A DNA stretch of 59,714 nt from Pseudomonadota bacterium (GCA_021790335.1 JAJYEE010000016.1:1-59714), one strand, 5' to 3'. Numbered from the stretch's first letter, positions 18,066 through 28,262 are shown. The notes: a model not told the origin generated them from the sequence alone. Numbers and translations: made by a program.

Positions 18066-19157
18066 ATGTACCTCGAATTCTACAAGCTGCACGAGCATCC
18101 ATTCCAGCTCACACCGGATTCGGACTTTTTGTACATGAGCGAGTCGCACGCGCGCGCCAAAGCCTATATGGATTATACGATCTGGAACCGGGACGGCTTT
18201 GTGGTCGTCACCGGTGAGATCGGTGCCGGCAAGACAACGCTTCTTCAGAAGCTGCTTTCCGAGTTCGATGACACCGCCGCGGTTGCCAAGATCTATCAGA
18301 CACAGCTCGACGAAATTCAGTTTCTGCAGGCGGTGCTCGTGGAATTCGGGCTCAGTCCATTCAATGCCTCGAAAGTCGAGCTCATGGACATGTTGAGCAC
18401 CTTTTTGATAGACAGCTTTCTTCAGTCCAAGCAGCTGGTCCTTATCGTGGACGAGGCCCAGAACCTCAGCCCCAAGGTTCTCGAAGAGATCCGCATGCTT
18501 TCGGGTCTGGAAACGCAGAAGGAAAAGATTCTGCACGTGATCCTCGTCGGGCAGCCCGAGCTCAATGACATACTGGACTCCCCTGAAATGGAGCAGTTGC
18601 TCCAGAGAGTGCGTCTGCGCTGCCATATCTCGGCACTGTCGGACAGGGAGACAAGGGACTATGTCTACCACCGGCTGCGGGTCGCCGGGGCGGGAGATCG
18701 GCTATTATTCGATCCGGACGCACTGCCGATGGTCTATGAATACACCGGAGGCATTCCTCGGCTTATCAATGTCCTGTGCGATATGGCTTTGACCTGCGCC
18801 TTTACCGACAGGTCTCCGACGGTAACCGTTGCCAGCCTGAAGACCGCCATAGGGGAGCTGCGGTGGAAGCCCTATTCGGAGAGGGTCAAGGCGCGGGTCC
18901 GGCTCCAGAAAGCGTCCGGGAAAAACCGTGAACTGCGGCATCTTATCGAGGAAAATTCCAAACGGCTGTCGGAACTGACCGAACGCCTTGGCAGAATCAA
19001 TGAAATCACGCCGCTGCTTTCGGATATCGCCAGCGGCATTTCGGCCATCGAGCGGGCCCTCGGGCGCGTTGCCGTGTCCCAGGACCAGGACCCGGCGATG
19101 AAGCAGAAGGCGGCGGGACCGGGATCGCAGAAAAAGGGATCACAGAAGCCGTTTTGA
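18066..19157 (+). CDS. ExeA/GspA-type AAA ATPase, XrtA-associated
   Basis: A 363-residue AAA ATPase. The N-terminus MYLEFYKLHEHPFQLTPD is the family hallmark. Walker A GEIGAGKTTL spans residues 50-59, Walker B LVLIVDEAQNL about 121-131, and arginine-containing sensor segments follow. The C-terminus is charged and coiled, without a peptidoglycan-binding domain. In exosortase polysaccharide loci this ATPase always accompanies the kinase and barrel genes; its exact job (assembly of the export machine or control) is unknown. Unlike the kinase-like protein, all its catalytic motifs are intact. I place the start at the ATG 18066, which matches the family; a start at 18030 would overlap the barrel gene. 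Confidence 0.87.
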   Translation: MYLEFYKLHEHPFQLTPDSDFLYMSESHARAKAYMDYTIWNRDGFVVVTGEIGAGKTTLLQKLLSEFDDTAAVAKIYQTQLDEIQFLQAVLVEFGLSPFNASKVELMDMLSTFLIDSFLQSKQLVLIVDEAQNLSPKVLEEIRMLSGLETQKEKILHVILVGQPELNDILDSPEMEQLLQRVRLRCHISALSDRETRDYVYHRLRVAGAGDRLLFDPDALPMVYEYTGGIPRLINVLCDMALTCAFTDRSPTVTVASLKTAIGELRWKPYSERVKARVRLQKASGKNRELRHLIEENSKRLSELTERLGRINEITPLLSDIASGISAIERALGRVAVSQDQDPAMKQKAAGPGSQKKGSQKPF

Positions 19158-19165
19158 ACCCTGTA

Positions 19166-19190
19166 CGGGCAGGGACACTAGCCCTGCCCG
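19166..19190. terminator. Bidirectional hairpin between convergent operons
   Basis: CGGGCAGGG (19166-19174) pairs perfectly with CCCTGCCCG (19182-19190) across a 7-base loop. It lies between the end of the export operon and the end of the opposing epimerase gene. There is no T-run, so strength is uncertain. Confidence 0.5.
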
Positions 19191-19216
19191 CCAGACTGCA
19201 TGTCGATGATGCTGCG

Positions 19217-20224
19217 TCACACCGTATAGTACTCCCTGTACCATTTTACGAAGCGCGAGATTCCCACTTCCACCGGAGTGGAGGGCTTGAAGCCGACCGC
19301 GGCATCCAGTTCGCGTACGTCGGCGACGGTGGCTGGCACGTCGCCGTCCTGCATCGGCAGCAGATCCAGGATGGCTTTTCTGCCGAGCTCTTTTTCCAGA
19401 ACGCGGATGTAGTGCATCAGCTCGACCGGAGAGCTGTTGCCTATGTTGAAGATGCGGTAGGGTGCGCGGCTGCTTGCCGGGTCGGGCCGATCGCCCGACC
19501 AGGCCGGGTCGGGTCTGGCCGGATGATCGATGACCCGGACCACTCCCTCCACGATATCGTCAATGTAGGTGAAATCGCGCACCATCTGCCCGCGGTTGAA
19601 AACCGGGATCGGCCTGCCCTCCAGTATGCCCTTTGTGAACAGGAACAGGGCCATGTCGGGGCGGCCCCATGGTCCATAAACCGTGAAGAAGCGCAATCCC
19701 GTGCAGGACAGCCCGAAAAGATGGGCGTAACTGTGGGCCATAAGTTCGTTAGACTTTTTGGTGGCTGCATAAAGCGAGACCGGATGGTCCACGTTGTCGT
19801 GTTCCGAGAACGGCTGCTTGCTGTTGGCGCCGTAGACCGAGCTCGACGAAGCGAACACGAAGTGGCCGACCTTGGAATGGCGGCAGCCTTCCAGGATATT
19901 CACGAAACCAACGAGATTGGCGTCCACATAGGCATGTGGATTCTCGAGCGAGTAGCGTACGCCCGCTTGGGCTGCCAGGTTCATCACGGAATCGAAGTGG
20001 TTTTTCCGGAACAGACGTGCGACGGCATCCCGGTCCGATATATCCAGTTTATGGAAGCTGAAGTTCGGATGGTCGACAAAGTGCGACAGACGGGATTCTT
20101 TCAGGGCTACCGAATAATAGTCATTCAGGCTGTCGATGCCGTGTACGGTGTCGCCGCGCTGCAACAGCCGCATGGCCAGAGTCGAGCCGATGAACCCGGC
20201 AACGCCTGTAATCAAGATACGCAT
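19217..20224 (-). CDS. UDP-uronate 4-epimerase-like SDR (extended)
   Basis: A 335-residue extended short-chain dehydrogenase. The NAD site GVAGFIG is at residues 7-13, the catalytic Ser is in FASSSSVYG, and Tyr152/Lys156 form the YxxxK pair. Sequence features such as [16 protein letters not shown] and the [17 protein letters not shown] segment are those of UDP-glucuronate 4-epimerases and related CapI/WbpP-type enzymes. It would supply UDP-galacturonate or the N-acetyl equivalent to the polymer. It is 76 bases downstream of the nucleotide-sugar dehydrogenase on the same strand, so oxidation at C6 followed by C4 epimerisation is a likely two-step route. Confidence 0.82.
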   Translation of the reverse strand: MRILITGVAGFIGSTLAMRLLQRGDTVHGIDSLNDYYSVALKESRLSHFVDHPNFSFHKLDISDRDAVARLFRKNHFDSVMNLAAQAGVRYSLENPHAYVDANLVGFVNILEGCRHSKVGHFVFASSSSVYGANSKQPFSEHDNVDHPVSLYAATKKSNELMAHSYAHLFGLSCTGLRFFTVYGPWGRPDMALFLFTKGILEGRPIPVFNRGQMVRDFTYIDDIVEGVVRVIDHPARPDPAWSGDRPDPASSRAPYRIFNIGNSSPVELMHYIRVLEKELGRKAILDLLPMQDGDVPATVADVRELDAAVGFKPSTPVEVGISRFVKWYREYYTV

Positions 20225-20300
20225 GTTCTTTTCCTTCCCGTGGTGTCGGATGCCACCGTCGGTGCCGGCGACAATTCAGCGAATAAACCGGGTTGCAGCG

Positions 20301-21581
20301 CTACAGGCGCCAGGAGGCAATGCCTGCGGCTTGCAGGGTCTGGGGGTCGAACTGGGATTTCACGTCGATGAAGCAGCCCCTTCCATTGAGTTTGGCTTTG
20401 TAATCGGACAGCGCACGCCCCAGGAATTGCCTGTGTGCGACGGCCAGGATGATTGCGTCGGCCACGGGCAGTGTGTCGAAGTCGACCAGATCAATGCCGT
20501 ATTCGTGCTTTGCCTCGATAGGCTGCGGAACAGGGTCATGCACATAGACATCTGCGCCATACGAGCGCAGTTCGTCGATTACGTCGATGACCCGCGAATT
20601 GCGCAGATCCGGACAGTTTTCCTTGAACGTGAGGCCAAGCACGACGACTTTGGCGCCCTTGACCGGATTACCCAGTTTGATCATCTGCTTGATGGTCTGT
20701 TCGGCGATGAACTTGCCCATGTGGTCGTTTATACGCCTGCCGGCAAGGATCACTTCGGGGTGGTAGCCGATCATTTCTGCCTTGTGAGTGAGGTAATACG
20801 GGTCGACGCCGATGCAGTGACCGCCCACCAGACCGGGTCGGAACGGAAGGAAGTTCCATTTCGTTCCGGCGGCACGCAGAACATCAAGGGTGTCGATGCC
20901 GAGCTTGTCAAAGATGATGGCCAGCTCGTTCATAAGGGCGATGTTGAGGTCCCGCTGGGTGTTCTCAATGACCTTTGCGGCTTCCGCAACCTTGATGCTG
21001 GAGGCGCGATGCACGCCGGCAGTTACGACGGATCCGTAGAGTTTTGCGACGGCCTCAAGCGTGGTGGCGTCATCCGCGGAGACCACCTTCACGATGGTGG
21101 ACAATGTGTGCTCGTGGTCGCCAGGGTTGATACGCTCTGGCGAATAGGCGACGTGGAAGTCCTGCTTCCATTTCATTCCGGAGACGTTTTCGAGCACCGG
21201 TACGCAGATCTCTTCGGTCGCGCCCGGATAGACCGTGGACTCATAGACGACGATTGCCCCGCGCTTGAGATGCTGTCCGACCGAATGGCTGGCACTCACC
21301 AGGGGCGAGAAGTCCGGCTGGCGTGCTTTGTCGATGGGGGTAGGCACGGCGACGATGATAAAGTCCGCCGCAGCAAGCTCATGGGGATCTGTGGTCGGAA
21401 AAAGCTTGTCGGCCGCACGTAGTTCGGCACTGGACATTTCGCCGGTGGGATCAATGAACCGCCGGTAACTCTCCACTTTGGCGGCGCTCAGATCGAATCC
21501 GATGGTGCGGAATCTCTTTCCGAACTCGACGGCGAGCGGCAACCCGACGTATCCGAGACCGACGACTGCGACAACGCTCAT
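20301..21581 (-). CDS. tviB: UDP-N-acetylglucosamine 6-dehydrogenase, TviB/WbpA type
   Basis: A 426-residue nucleotide-sugar dehydrogenase. The N-terminal NAD domain has GLGYVGLPLAVEFG (residues 8-21), the central domain holds NPGDHEH and the KVAEAAKVIENTQRD helix, and the catalytic cysteine is C256 in GGHCIGVDPYYL. The C-terminal UDP-binding domain has GLTFKENCPDLRNSRV. The segments VYESTVYPGATEEICVP and SPERINPGD match the Vi-antigen TviB group, which oxidises UDP-GlcNAc to UDP-GlcNAc-uronate with two NAD+. With the epimerase just downstream it would yield UDP-GalNAcA or a related acid sugar, so the polymer is probably acidic. A plain UDP-glucose dehydrogenase is less likely from these motifs. 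Confidence 0.85.
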   Translation of the reverse strand: MSVVAVVGLGYVGLPLAVEFGKRFRTIGFDLSAAKVESYRRFIDPTGEMSSAELRAADKLFPTTDPHELAAADFIIVAVPTPIDKARQPDFSPLVSASHSVGQHLKRGAIVVYESTVYPGATEEICVPVLENVSGMKWKQDFHVAYSPERINPGDHEHTLSTIVKVVSADDATTLEAVAKLYGSVVTAGVHRASSIKVAEAAKVIENTQRDLNIALMNELAIIFDKLGIDTLDVLRAAGTKWNFLPFRPGLVGGHCIGVDPYYLTHKAEMIGYHPEVILAGRRINDHMGKFIAEQTIKQMIKLGNPVKGAKVVVLGLTFKENCPDLRNSRVIDVIDELRSYGADVYVHDPVPQPIEAKHEYGIDLVDFDTLPVADAIILAVAHRQFLGRALSDYKAKLNGRGCFIDVKSQFDPQTLQAAGIASWRL

Positions 21582-21973
21582 GGTGTTCCTCTCTGTATCT
21601 GTTTAAATAGTCAGCGCCACTAGGCCAGAGTCCGAAAACGCAGGATCATGAGATACGGCAGATGTTAGCGTCTGCTAGGAATGTCCCGAAGCAGCGGGCA
21701 GCCACGCAGCGACGACTGCACTCTCAATCTCGTCTGAAGGGCTAGGGCGCCCCTCTGTTTGTTATCCCGACCGGAAGCTATAATCGCACAAAGGCGGCTC
21801 GTGTTTCCACGAGGATCATTGCCTCAGTCTGGGGCGGGATCGTGCTGTATCGACGGGTTCGCTGCACGGGACTCGGATCGACGGGCGGATCGGATTGCAC
21901 GGAGGCGTCGCGCGCGCTAATGGCTTTGTCGGATCGCGGCGAGCAAGAATAATGAAATAAATAAGGAGCTTGC
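21582..21973. other. Divergent intergenic region before epimerase gene
   Basis: Nearly 400 bases between the dehydrogenase (minus) and epimerase (plus) genes. One plus-strand promoter candidate is present; otherwise I see nothing. Confidence 0.5.
21756..21784 (+). promoter_or_regulatory. Promoter candidate for the epimerase gene
   Basis: A perfect TATAAT at 21779-21784 follows a poor T-rich -35 region (TGTTTG about 17 bases upstream). Transcription would begin about 185 bases before the ATG at 21974. Confidence 0.35.
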
Positions 21974-22900
21974 ATGAAGGTGTTGATCACAGGAGGGGCT
22001 GGTTTTATCGGATCGCACCTTACCGACCGACTGCTCGCCGCCGGAAATGAAGTCGTCGTGCTTGACAATCTTTCTACCGGGAAGCGGGAGAATCTTCCGG
22101 CCTCTGCGCCAGGGTTTGAGTTCCTCGCAGACGACATCCGCAGCCTGGATGCGGCCCGCAGGGGCACGCGCGGCGTCGATGCCGTGGTGCATCTTGCGGC
22201 GGTTGCGTCGGTCCAGGCCAGCATCGATGATCCGATTGCCACTCATCAGACGAACTTCGACGGAACACTGAATCTGCTGGAGGCGGCTCGCGAGCAGGGC
22301 GTGAGGCGCTTTCTCTACGCCAGTTCGGCAGCAGTCTACGGTGACACGGCCCGGTTGCCGGTTTCCGAGATGAGCAGTCTGCAGCCGCTGTCTCCCTATG
22401 CCGCAGACAAGTTAGCCGGAGAGCATTATCTCCATTATTATTTCAGGAAGCATGGGCTGGCAACCACGGCATTCCGCTTCTTCAACATTTACGGGCCGCG
22501 TCAGGATCCGTCGTCTCCCTATTCCGGCGTGATCAGCATCTTCGTCGATCGTGTCATGGCCGGCAGTCCGATTACGGTTTTCGGGGACGGGCGGCAAACG
22601 CGCGACTTCGTCTACGTGGGGGATCTGGTGGCGCTGCTCTCAGGAGCTTTGGGGAGAGAGAGTCTGGCCGGAATGACGGTCAACGTCGGCACGGGTGTCG
22701 AATGTTCGTTGCTGCAGCTGATCGATGCTCTGGAGGGCCTGGTGGGCAGGCCGATCCCGAGGAGTCATCGGGACGCACGCGTTGGCGACATCCTCAAGTC
22801 ATGTGCGGACGTCGAGCGGCTCAGGGATTGCTTCGGATCGGTTCCCTCTACGCCGATCCGCGAAGGGTTGCGCGCGCTGGTTGCACCGCCCGCTGGCTAG
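21974..22900 (+). CDS. NAD-dependent UDP-sugar epimerase (GalE/WbpP-like SDR)
   Basis: A 308-residue extended SDR. GGAGFIG (residues 7-13) binds NAD, DNLSTGKREN is the family loop, the catalytic Ser lies in YASSAAVYG, and Tyr142/Lys146 are the catalytic pair. RFFNIYGPRQDPSSPYSGVISIF is typical of UDP-glucose/UDP-GlcNAc 4-epimerases. It likely interconverts UDP-glucose and UDP-galactose or the N-acetyl forms for the polysaccharide. AAGGAGCT about 7 bases before the ATG supports the start. The next gene, sdhC, begins 78 bases later and is functionally unrelated. Confidence 0.82.
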   Translation: MKVLITGGAGFIGSHLTDRLLAAGNEVVVLDNLSTGKRENLPASAPGFEFLADDIRSLDAARRGTRGVDAVVHLAAVASVQASIDDPIATHQTNFDGTLNLLEAAREQGVRRFLYASSAAVYGDTARLPVSEMSSLQPLSPYAADKLAGEHYLHYYFRKHGLATTAFRFFNIYGPRQDPSSPYSGVISIFVDRVMAGSPITVFGDGRQTRDFVYVGDLVALLSGALGRESLAGMTVNVGTGVECSLLQLIDALEGLVGRPIPRSHRDARVGDILKSCADVERLRDCFGSVPSTPIREGLRALVAPPAG

Positions 22901-22978
22901 CGCAAACGCTGTCGGCCCAGGTACCCGGCGCAAAATGATCCCTGACGGAAGCGGTGGTTGACATCACGGGACTGACTC

Positions 22979-23359
22979 ATGGAACAGAACAGAAAGCGTC
23001 CGGTATATCTCAATCTGCTGAAAATCCGGCTGCCCGTGGGCGGTGTGGTATCCATCGTTCACCGGATAAGCGGCGTGCTGCTGGTGGCGATGCTTCCGGT
23101 TTCGGTCTATCTGCTGCAGCGCACGCTCGAGAGCCGGACGGCTTTCGAACATATGGCATCGCTCATGGTCAGGCCATTTGCCAGGGTCGGCCTGCTGATC
23201 GTGCTATGGCTTTTCGGCCAGCATTTCTTCGCGGGTATCCGCCATCTGTTGATGGATATGGACATCGGGACGAGCAGGCAGGCGGGACGCATCGGAGCAT
23301 GGCTGGTGTTTGCCGCCAGCGCGGCGGTGGTCGTGTACGCTGGAGCGAGGCTCCTATGA
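22979..23359 (+). CDS. sdhC: Succinate dehydrogenase cytochrome b556 subunit
   Basis: A 126-residue inner-membrane subunit with three helices. The quinone/haem signature [12 protein letters not shown] is at about residues 24-35, and [14 protein letters not shown] contains the haem-ligand histidine. With SdhD it anchors the catalytic SdhAB pair and passes electrons to ubiquinone. It is the first gene of a tightly overlapping operon: its TGA shares bases with the ATG of sdhD. The order C-D-A-B-E is the proteobacterial norm. Confidence 0.93.
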   Translation: MEQNRKRPVYLNLLKIRLPVGGVVSIVHRISGVLLVAMLPVSVYLLQRTLESRTAFEHMASLMVRPFARVGLLIVLWLFGQHFFAGIRHLLMDMDIGTSRQAGRIGAWLVFAASAAVVVYAGARLL

Positions 23360-23712
23360 TTCATATCCGCCCTGCGGGAAGCGCCCATCGCGGTCTTGGG
23401 GAATGGACGCTGCAACGGCTCACCGCCATCTACATGGCCGGTTACGCCATCGTTCTGCCCCTGCGCTGGCTCGCCATGCCGGGTCTCAGCTACGAGGCAT
23501 GGAGACATTGGACAGGCAGCGTTTCCGTGCGCGTGTCTGCCACGCTGTTCTTCGTCAGCGCCATCATCCACGCATGGATCGGGTTGCGCAGCGTGTACAT
23601 GGATTATCTGCAGATACTGTGGCTGCGGCTTGCGGTAGTTATTCTCACGGCAGCCATGCTGGCAGCAGTGCTCGTGTGGGCCGTGGGCGTGCTATGGGGG
23701 GGTGCGGGATGA
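23356..23712 (+). CDS. sdhD: Succinate dehydrogenase membrane anchor subunit
   Basis: A 118-residue, three-helix anchor. The motif [13 protein letters not shown] near residue 76 corresponds to the His-x-Trp-x-Gly ... Asp-Tyr signature of SdhD, which supplies the second haem ligand and part of the ubiquinone site. Both ends overlap neighbours by four bases (ATGA), so translation is coupled to sdhC and sdhA. The short length is normal. Confidence 0.92.
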   Translation: MIHIRPAGSAHRGLGEWTLQRLTAIYMAGYAIVLPLRWLAMPGLSYEAWRHWTGSVSVRVSATLFFVSAIIHAWIGLRSVYMDYLQILWLRLAVVILTAAMLAAVLVWAVGVLWGGAG

Positions 23713-25472
23713 ATATCGCCCGGCGGCGTTTTGACTGTCTGGTGATCGGCGCGGGCGGCGGCGGGTTGCGGGCTGCATTGCAGCTGGCGCAGGCCGAGGC
23801 GCATGTTGCGGTGGTGTCCAAGGTGTTCCCGACACGCTCCCACACCGTTGCCGCGCAGGGAGGCATGAATGCCGCGCTCGGAAACGTGCTTCCGGACAAC
23901 TGGCTGTGGCACATGTACGATACTGTCAAGGGAGGAGACTACCTTGGCGACCAGGACGCCATCGAGTATATGTGTCAGGCCGCGCCACGCCTGGTCATCG
24001 AACTCGAACATTATGGAGTTCCGTTCACCCGATTGCCCAATGGACATATCTACCAGCGCAAATTCGGAGGACAGAGTCAGAATTTCGGGGGCGAGCAGGC
24101 GGCACGCACCTGCGCGGCCGCCGACCGGACCGGACATGCGATTTTGCATGCGCTTTACCAGCAGAACATCCGGGCACGTACCCATTTTTTCGATGAGTAT
24201 TACGCAGTGGATCTGCTGCGCGATCAGGACGGGTATGTGTTGGGTGCGCTGGTTCTGGAGATCGAGACCGGTGAGCTGCTGATCATCGAAGCGCGCACCA
24301 CGTTGATTGCCACCGGTGGAGCCGGACGCATTTATCGCACCGGTACGAACGCCTTGATCAATACCGGCGACGGTATGGCGATGGCCCTGCGGACAGGCAT
24401 CCCGCTCGAAGACATGGAGTTCATCCAGTTTCATCCGACGGGCATAGCCGGGTTCGGCATGCTGATCACTGAAGGTGCCCGCGGCGAAGGCGGGTACCTC
24501 GTCAACGCCGATGGCGAACGTTTCATGGAGCGGTACGCCCCGCACGCGAAGGACCTGGCCAGCCGCGACGTTGTCAGCCGTGCGATAGCGATCGAGTTGC
24601 GCGAGGGGCGCGGCTGCGGGCCGCGCAAGGATCACGTGCTGCTCAAGCTCGATCATTTGCCTGCAGATATCATAAAGAACCGACTGCCGGGAATTCGGGA
24701 AACCGCCATACGTTTCGCCCATGTCGACCCGGTCGAGAAGCCGATTCCGGTCGCTCCGTCGCTGCATTACATGATGGGCGGCATACCCACCAACCGTTTC
24801 GGGCAGGTCGTGGTGCCTGAGCGCCATGGCCCGGAGGAGCCGGTTCCCGGACTTTATGCCGCGGGTGAATGCGCATGCGTGTCGATACACGGCGCCAATC
24901 GTCTCGGTGGAAACTCGCTTCTGGACATCGTGGTATTCGGCCGGGCGGCGGGCGAGCACATGGTGCAGTACCTTTCGGAAAACCCGTATCACCGGCCGCT
25001 CGATGCAGAGAGCGTGGATCGGGTGATGCAGCGTCTGACACGCTGGGACCGCAAGGGCGAGGGCGAGTCGGTCGATGCCCTGGGCGATGAGTTGCGTCGT
25101 ACGATGGAAGAATACTGCGGTGTGTTCCGGACCCAGGAAGTTCTGGACGAAGGCGTGCACAGAATCGTCGCCATCGGACAGCGCCTGTCGGATGTGCGCC
25201 TCAAGGACCACAGCAAGGTGTTCAACACTGCGCGGATTGAGGCGCTGGAACTCGAGAACCTGGTGGATGTGGCACTGGCGACGGTGGTGTCTGCGGCAGC
25301 GCGTACCGAGAGCCGGGGTGCCCACAGCCGCGAAGATTATCCGCAGCGCGATGACCTCAAGTGGCTCAGGCACAGCCTGTTCTACAGAGCGGAGAGGCGC
25401 ATGGATTACAAGCCGGTGCGGATGAAGCCACTTACCGTGGATAGCTTTCCGCCGAAGCAGCGGGTCTATTGA
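23709..25472 (+). CDS. sdhA: Succinate dehydrogenase flavoprotein subunit
   Basis: A 587-residue flavoprotein that oxidises succinate to fumarate. GAGGGGLRA (14-22) binds FAD, His45 in [11 protein letters not shown] is the covalent flavin attachment site, and the substrate region includes [23 protein letters not shown]. The later HHSR-type region reads [21 protein letters not shown], and the capping C-terminus has the usual EDYPQRDD. The start ATG overlaps the sdhD stop by four bases; longer forms would run back through sdhD. Length and motifs are all standard. Confidence 0.96.
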   Translation: MNIARRRFDCLVIGAGGGGLRAALQLAQAEAHVAVVSKVFPTRSHTVAAQGGMNAALGNVLPDNWLWHMYDTVKGGDYLGDQDAIEYMCQAAPRLVIELEHYGVPFTRLPNGHIYQRKFGGQSQNFGGEQAARTCAAADRTGHAILHALYQQNIRARTHFFDEYYAVDLLRDQDGYVLGALVLEIETGELLIIEARTTLIATGGAGRIYRTGTNALINTGDGMAMALRTGIPLEDMEFIQFHPTGIAGFGMLITEGARGEGGYLVNADGERFMERYAPHAKDLASRDVVSRAIAIELREGRGCGPRKDHVLLKLDHLPADIIKNRLPGIRETAIRFAHVDPVEKPIPVAPSLHYMMGGIPTNRFGQVVVPERHGPEEPVPGLYAAGECACVSIHGANRLGGNSLLDIVVFGRAAGEHMVQYLSENPYHRPLDAESVDRVMQRLTRWDRKGEGESVDALGDELRRTMEEYCGVFRTQEVLDEGVHRIVAIGQRLSDVRLKDHSKVFNTARIEALELENLVDVALATVVSAAARTESRGAHSREDYPQRDDLKWLRHSLFYRAERRMDYKPVRMKPLTVDSFPPKQRVY

Positions 25473-25515
25473 TGAGCGGCCATGACCCAGATGTCTGCGG
25501 GAAGGGGCTCGAGCG

Positions 25516-26211
25516 ATGAAATTCTCGATCTACCGATATAACCCGCAGACAGATGCCAAGCCGTACCTGCGGGACTATGAACTCGACGATGACCACGGTG
25601 CGGTGATGCTGCTCGATGCATTGCTGTTGCTGAAGGTGCAGGACGACAGTCTTAGCTTTCGCCGTTCGTGCCGCGAGGGGGTGTGCGGGTCCGACGCGAT
25701 GAATATCAATGGCCGCAATGGACTCGCTTGCATTACGCCTCTGCACACGCTGGCAGAGCCGGTGGTGCTTCGTCCGCTGCCGGGTATGCCGGTAATCCGG
25801 GATCTGGTCGTCGATCTCAGCCAGTTCTACCGGCAGTATCGCGAGGTAAAGCCTTGGCTCGTCAATCACGATCCGGAACCCGAGATCGAGCGGCTGCAGA
25901 CGCCGGAGGAGCGCGCGCAACTCGATGGGCTCTACGAGTGCATCCTGTGTGCATGCTGTTCGACCGCCTGCCCGTCGTTTTGGTGGAACCCGGATCGTTT
26001 TCTCGGACCGGCGGCGCTCCTGCAGTCGTGGCGATTCCTGGCCGACAGCCGCGACCAGGCGACCGGGCAGCGTCTGGACGATCTGGAGGATCCGTATCGA
26101 CTATTTCGCTGTCACACGATCATGAACTGCACGGATATCTGCCCCAAGGGACTGAATCCGAGCCGTGCGATCGGCAATATCAGGCAGATGCTGCTGAAGC
26201 GCAGCCTGTGA
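25516..26211 (+). CDS. sdhB: Succinate dehydrogenase iron-sulfur subunit
   Basis: A 231-residue subunit that carries electrons from FAD to quinone. The [2Fe-2S] cysteines are in SCREGVCGSDAMNINGRNG and the following LAC. The [4Fe-4S] motif is CILCACCSTACPSFWWNP, and the [3Fe-4S] ligands lie there and in CHTIMNCTDICPKGLNP. GAGCG sits just before the ATG, 43 bases after sdhA. It is translationally coupled to sdhE: the GTG of sdhE overlaps its TGA. Confidence 0.96.
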   Translation: MKFSIYRYNPQTDAKPYLRDYELDDDHGAVMLLDALLLLKVQDDSLSFRRSCREGVCGSDAMNINGRNGLACITPLHTLAEPVVLRPLPGMPVIRDLVVDLSQFYRQYREVKPWLVNHDPEPEIERLQTPEERAQLDGLYECILCACCSTACPSFWWNPDRFLGPAALLQSWRFLADSRDQATGQRLDDLEDPYRLFRCHTIMNCTDICPKGLNPSRAIGNIRQMLLKRSL

Positions 26212-26441
26212 CAGGCGACCCTGACCTCAACCGCGTGCGCTGGCGCTGCCGCAGGGGATCCCTGGAGCTGGACCTGATCCTGAGCGGGTTTCTCACCAGC
26301 CGTTACGCCGGCCTTTCGGAGACGGAGCGGGGTGATTTCGAGCGCCTGCTGGTGCACCCCGATCATTTGCTGAGCGAGTGGCTGTGGCAAAAGGCTCCAC
26401 CGCCGGATGACCTGCGGGATATCGTGGACAAGATACTGTAG
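26208..26441 (+). CDS. sdhE: FAD assembly factor SdhE
   Basis: A 77-residue protein of the SdhE/YgfY/Sdh5 family that promotes covalent flavin attachment to SdhA. It carries the diagnostic RRGSLELD (family R-G-x-x-E-x-D) at residues about 16-23 and the helical tail typical of the five-helix bundle. The GTG start (MTGDPDLNRVRW) overlaps the last bases of sdhB, an arrangement that favours linked synthesis. It ends 37 bases before the opposing nadB gene. Confidence 0.9.
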   Translation: MTGDPDLNRVRWRCRRGSLELDLILSGFLTSRYAGLSETERGDFERLLVHPDHLLSEWLWQKAPPPDDLRDIVDKIL

Positions 26442-26478
26442 ATACCGAAGCGCAAAGGCAGTCCGGCCGCAGCGGTGC

Positions 26479-28116
26479 TCAGACGTCGGTGTATTGCTCG
26501 GGCACGAGCACGGTATCGCGCGCCGGACCGCTATCCAGACCGGGGTAATCGCGGGTGTAGTGCAGCCCGCGGCTTTCGTGGCGGGCGAGCGCCGAGCGGA
26601 TGATGAGCTCGGCGACCACCGCCAAATTGCGCAGCTCCACCAGATCGGAGTGGATGCGAAAGTTGCTGTAATATTCGCGGATCTCCTCCTGAAGCAAGGA
26701 GGCGCGATGGCGTGCGCGTTCCAGGCGTTTGGTGGTGCGCACGATTCCAACATAGTCCCACATGAAATGCCTAAGTTCATCCCAGTTGTGCGATACCACG
26801 ACCAGCTCATCGGGGTCCGAAACGCGGCTCTCGTCCCAGGGAGGCAGATTCACCGGCGGGGGCGGGGTGGTATCGAGTTGTGCAGCGATGTCGGCTGCCG
26901 CCGCGGCTGCAAATACCACGCACTCGAGGAGCGAGTTGCTGGCAAGCCTGTTGGCGCCATGCAGGCCGGTGAATGCGCACTCTCCGACTGCATAAAGTCC
27001 GTTGATGTCGGTTCTCGCTTTCAGGTCTGTCATGACGCCACCGCAGGTGTAGTGGGCGGCGGGAACCACAGGAATCGGCTGGCGGGTCATGTCGAACCCG
27101 AGCTCAAGGCAGCGCTGGTAGATGTTGGGAAAGTGGCTCCTGATGAAATCAGCCGGCTTGTGGCTGATGTCGAGGTAGACGCAATCCAGGCCGCCGCGCT
27201 TCATCTCGAAATCGATGGCGCGTGCCACGATGTCGCGTGGCGCAAGTTCGGCGCGGTCATCGTGCCGTGGCATGAAACGAGTGCCGTCGGGCAGCACGAG
27301 CACGCCGCCTTCGCCACGCACCGCCTCCGAGATCAGGAAGGACTTGGCCCGGGGATGGTAAAGACAGGTCGGATGAAACTGTACGAACTCCATGTTCGCC
27401 ACGCGGCAGCCTGCGCGCCATGCCATGGCGATGCCGTCGCCGGTCGAAGTATCGGGGTTGCTCGTATAGAGATAAACCTTGCATGCGCCGCCGGTCGCGA
27501 GTATGACGAAGCGCGCACGGAATACACAGGTTTCACCAGCGCCCATGTCCAGAACGTAAGCACCCAGGCAGCGATTGGGGCCGGGGCGACCCAGTTTGCG
27601 GCTGGTGATCAAATCGACCGCAATGTGATGTTCAAAAAGCCGGATATTCGGATGGTTGCGGGCATGCGACTCGAGGGTTGTCTCCATGGCCCGGCCGGTA
27701 GCATCGGCGGCGTGGATCACGCGCCGGTGGCTGTGCCCTCCCTCCCGGGTCAGATGATACGGGGTGTCCGCCTGTCCCGATTCCCGGGTGAAATCCACCC
27801 CCTGATCGACCAGCCAGTTTATGGCCTTGGGTCCGTTCCGGACCACGAATTCTACGGTGTCGGCATGGCACAGCCCGGCACCGGCCCGCAAAGTATCGTC
27901 GATATGTGCGGCGTAGGAATCGCCCTCATTGAGCACTGCGGCGACCCCTCCTTGGGCATATAGGCTTGAACCCTGGGTGAGGTCGGCCTTGGCGACTACC
28001 GCAACCTGTGCCCGCGGGGCAATTCGAAGCGCAATGCCCAGTCCGGCCATTCCCGCTCCCAGGACCAGGACATCTGCCGTGATTTCCCGGGATTTTGCAG
28101 CGATTTCATCGAGCAT
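26479..28116 (-). CDS. nadB: L-aspartate oxidase
   Basis: A 545-residue FAD enzyme that oxidises L-aspartate to iminoaspartate, the first step of NAD synthesis. The dinucleotide fold [11 protein letters not shown] is at 20-30, the family segment [12 protein letters not shown] follows, and the active-site region contains [10 protein letters not shown] and [11 protein letters not shown]. The C-terminal helical domain has [12 protein letters not shown]. It differs from SdhA in lacking the covalent-flavin His motif. Divergent placement against rpoE is common in gammaproteobacteria. The shared 221-base region carries the sigma-E promoter for rpoE. Confidence 0.94.
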   Translation of the reverse strand: MLDEIAAKSREITADVLVLGAGMAGLGIALRIAPRAQVAVVAKADLTQGSSLYAQGGVAAVLNEGDSYAAHIDDTLRAGAGLCHADTVEFVVRNGPKAINWLVDQGVDFTRESGQADTPYHLTREGGHSHRRVIHAADATGRAMETTLESHARNHPNIRLFEHHIAVDLITSRKLGRPGPNRCLGAYVLDMGAGETCVFRARFVILATGGACKVYLYTSNPDTSTGDGIAMAWRAGCRVANMEFVQFHPTCLYHPRAKSFLISEAVRGEGGVLVLPDGTRFMPRHDDRAELAPRDIVARAIDFEMKRGGLDCVYLDISHKPADFIRSHFPNIYQRCLELGFDMTRQPIPVVPAAHYTCGGVMTDLKARTDINGLYAVGECAFTGLHGANRLASNSLLECVVFAAAAAADIAAQLDTTPPPPVNLPPWDESRVSDPDELVVVSHNWDELRHFMWDYVGIVRTTKRLERARHRASLLQEEIREYYSNFRIHSDLVELRNLAVVAELIIRSALARHESRGLHYTRDYPGLDSGPARDTVLVPEQYTDV

Positions 28117-28262
28117 AGGGGCGTTTGATGTCGGCTGGAGTCACGGGGAAGGCGCTAATCGCGGTTTTGAGATATCATTCTGCGCAACTTTCAGGTCCGC
28201 GGGTAATTCCCGCAGCCGCTGGTTTACAAAGACAACTATAACCATGATTGGCGTGGCAACGC

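Noticed and set aside
19154-21422. Long plus-strand frames across the epimerase and TviB genes
   Set aside because: Both are antisense to clear sugar-nucleotide enzymes and have no start context or domain.
23604-25373. A 589-codon open frame antisense to sdhA
   Set aside because: Shadow of sdhA; no recognisable motif.
26407-27963. A 518-codon open frame antisense to nadB
   Set aside because: Shadow of nadB with low-complexity valine/histidine-rich composition.
28190-28222. GCGGG-TAATT-CCCGC as a terminator between nadB and rpoE
   Set aside because: Only five pairs, no T-run, and it lies in a divergent promoter region where no transcript should end.
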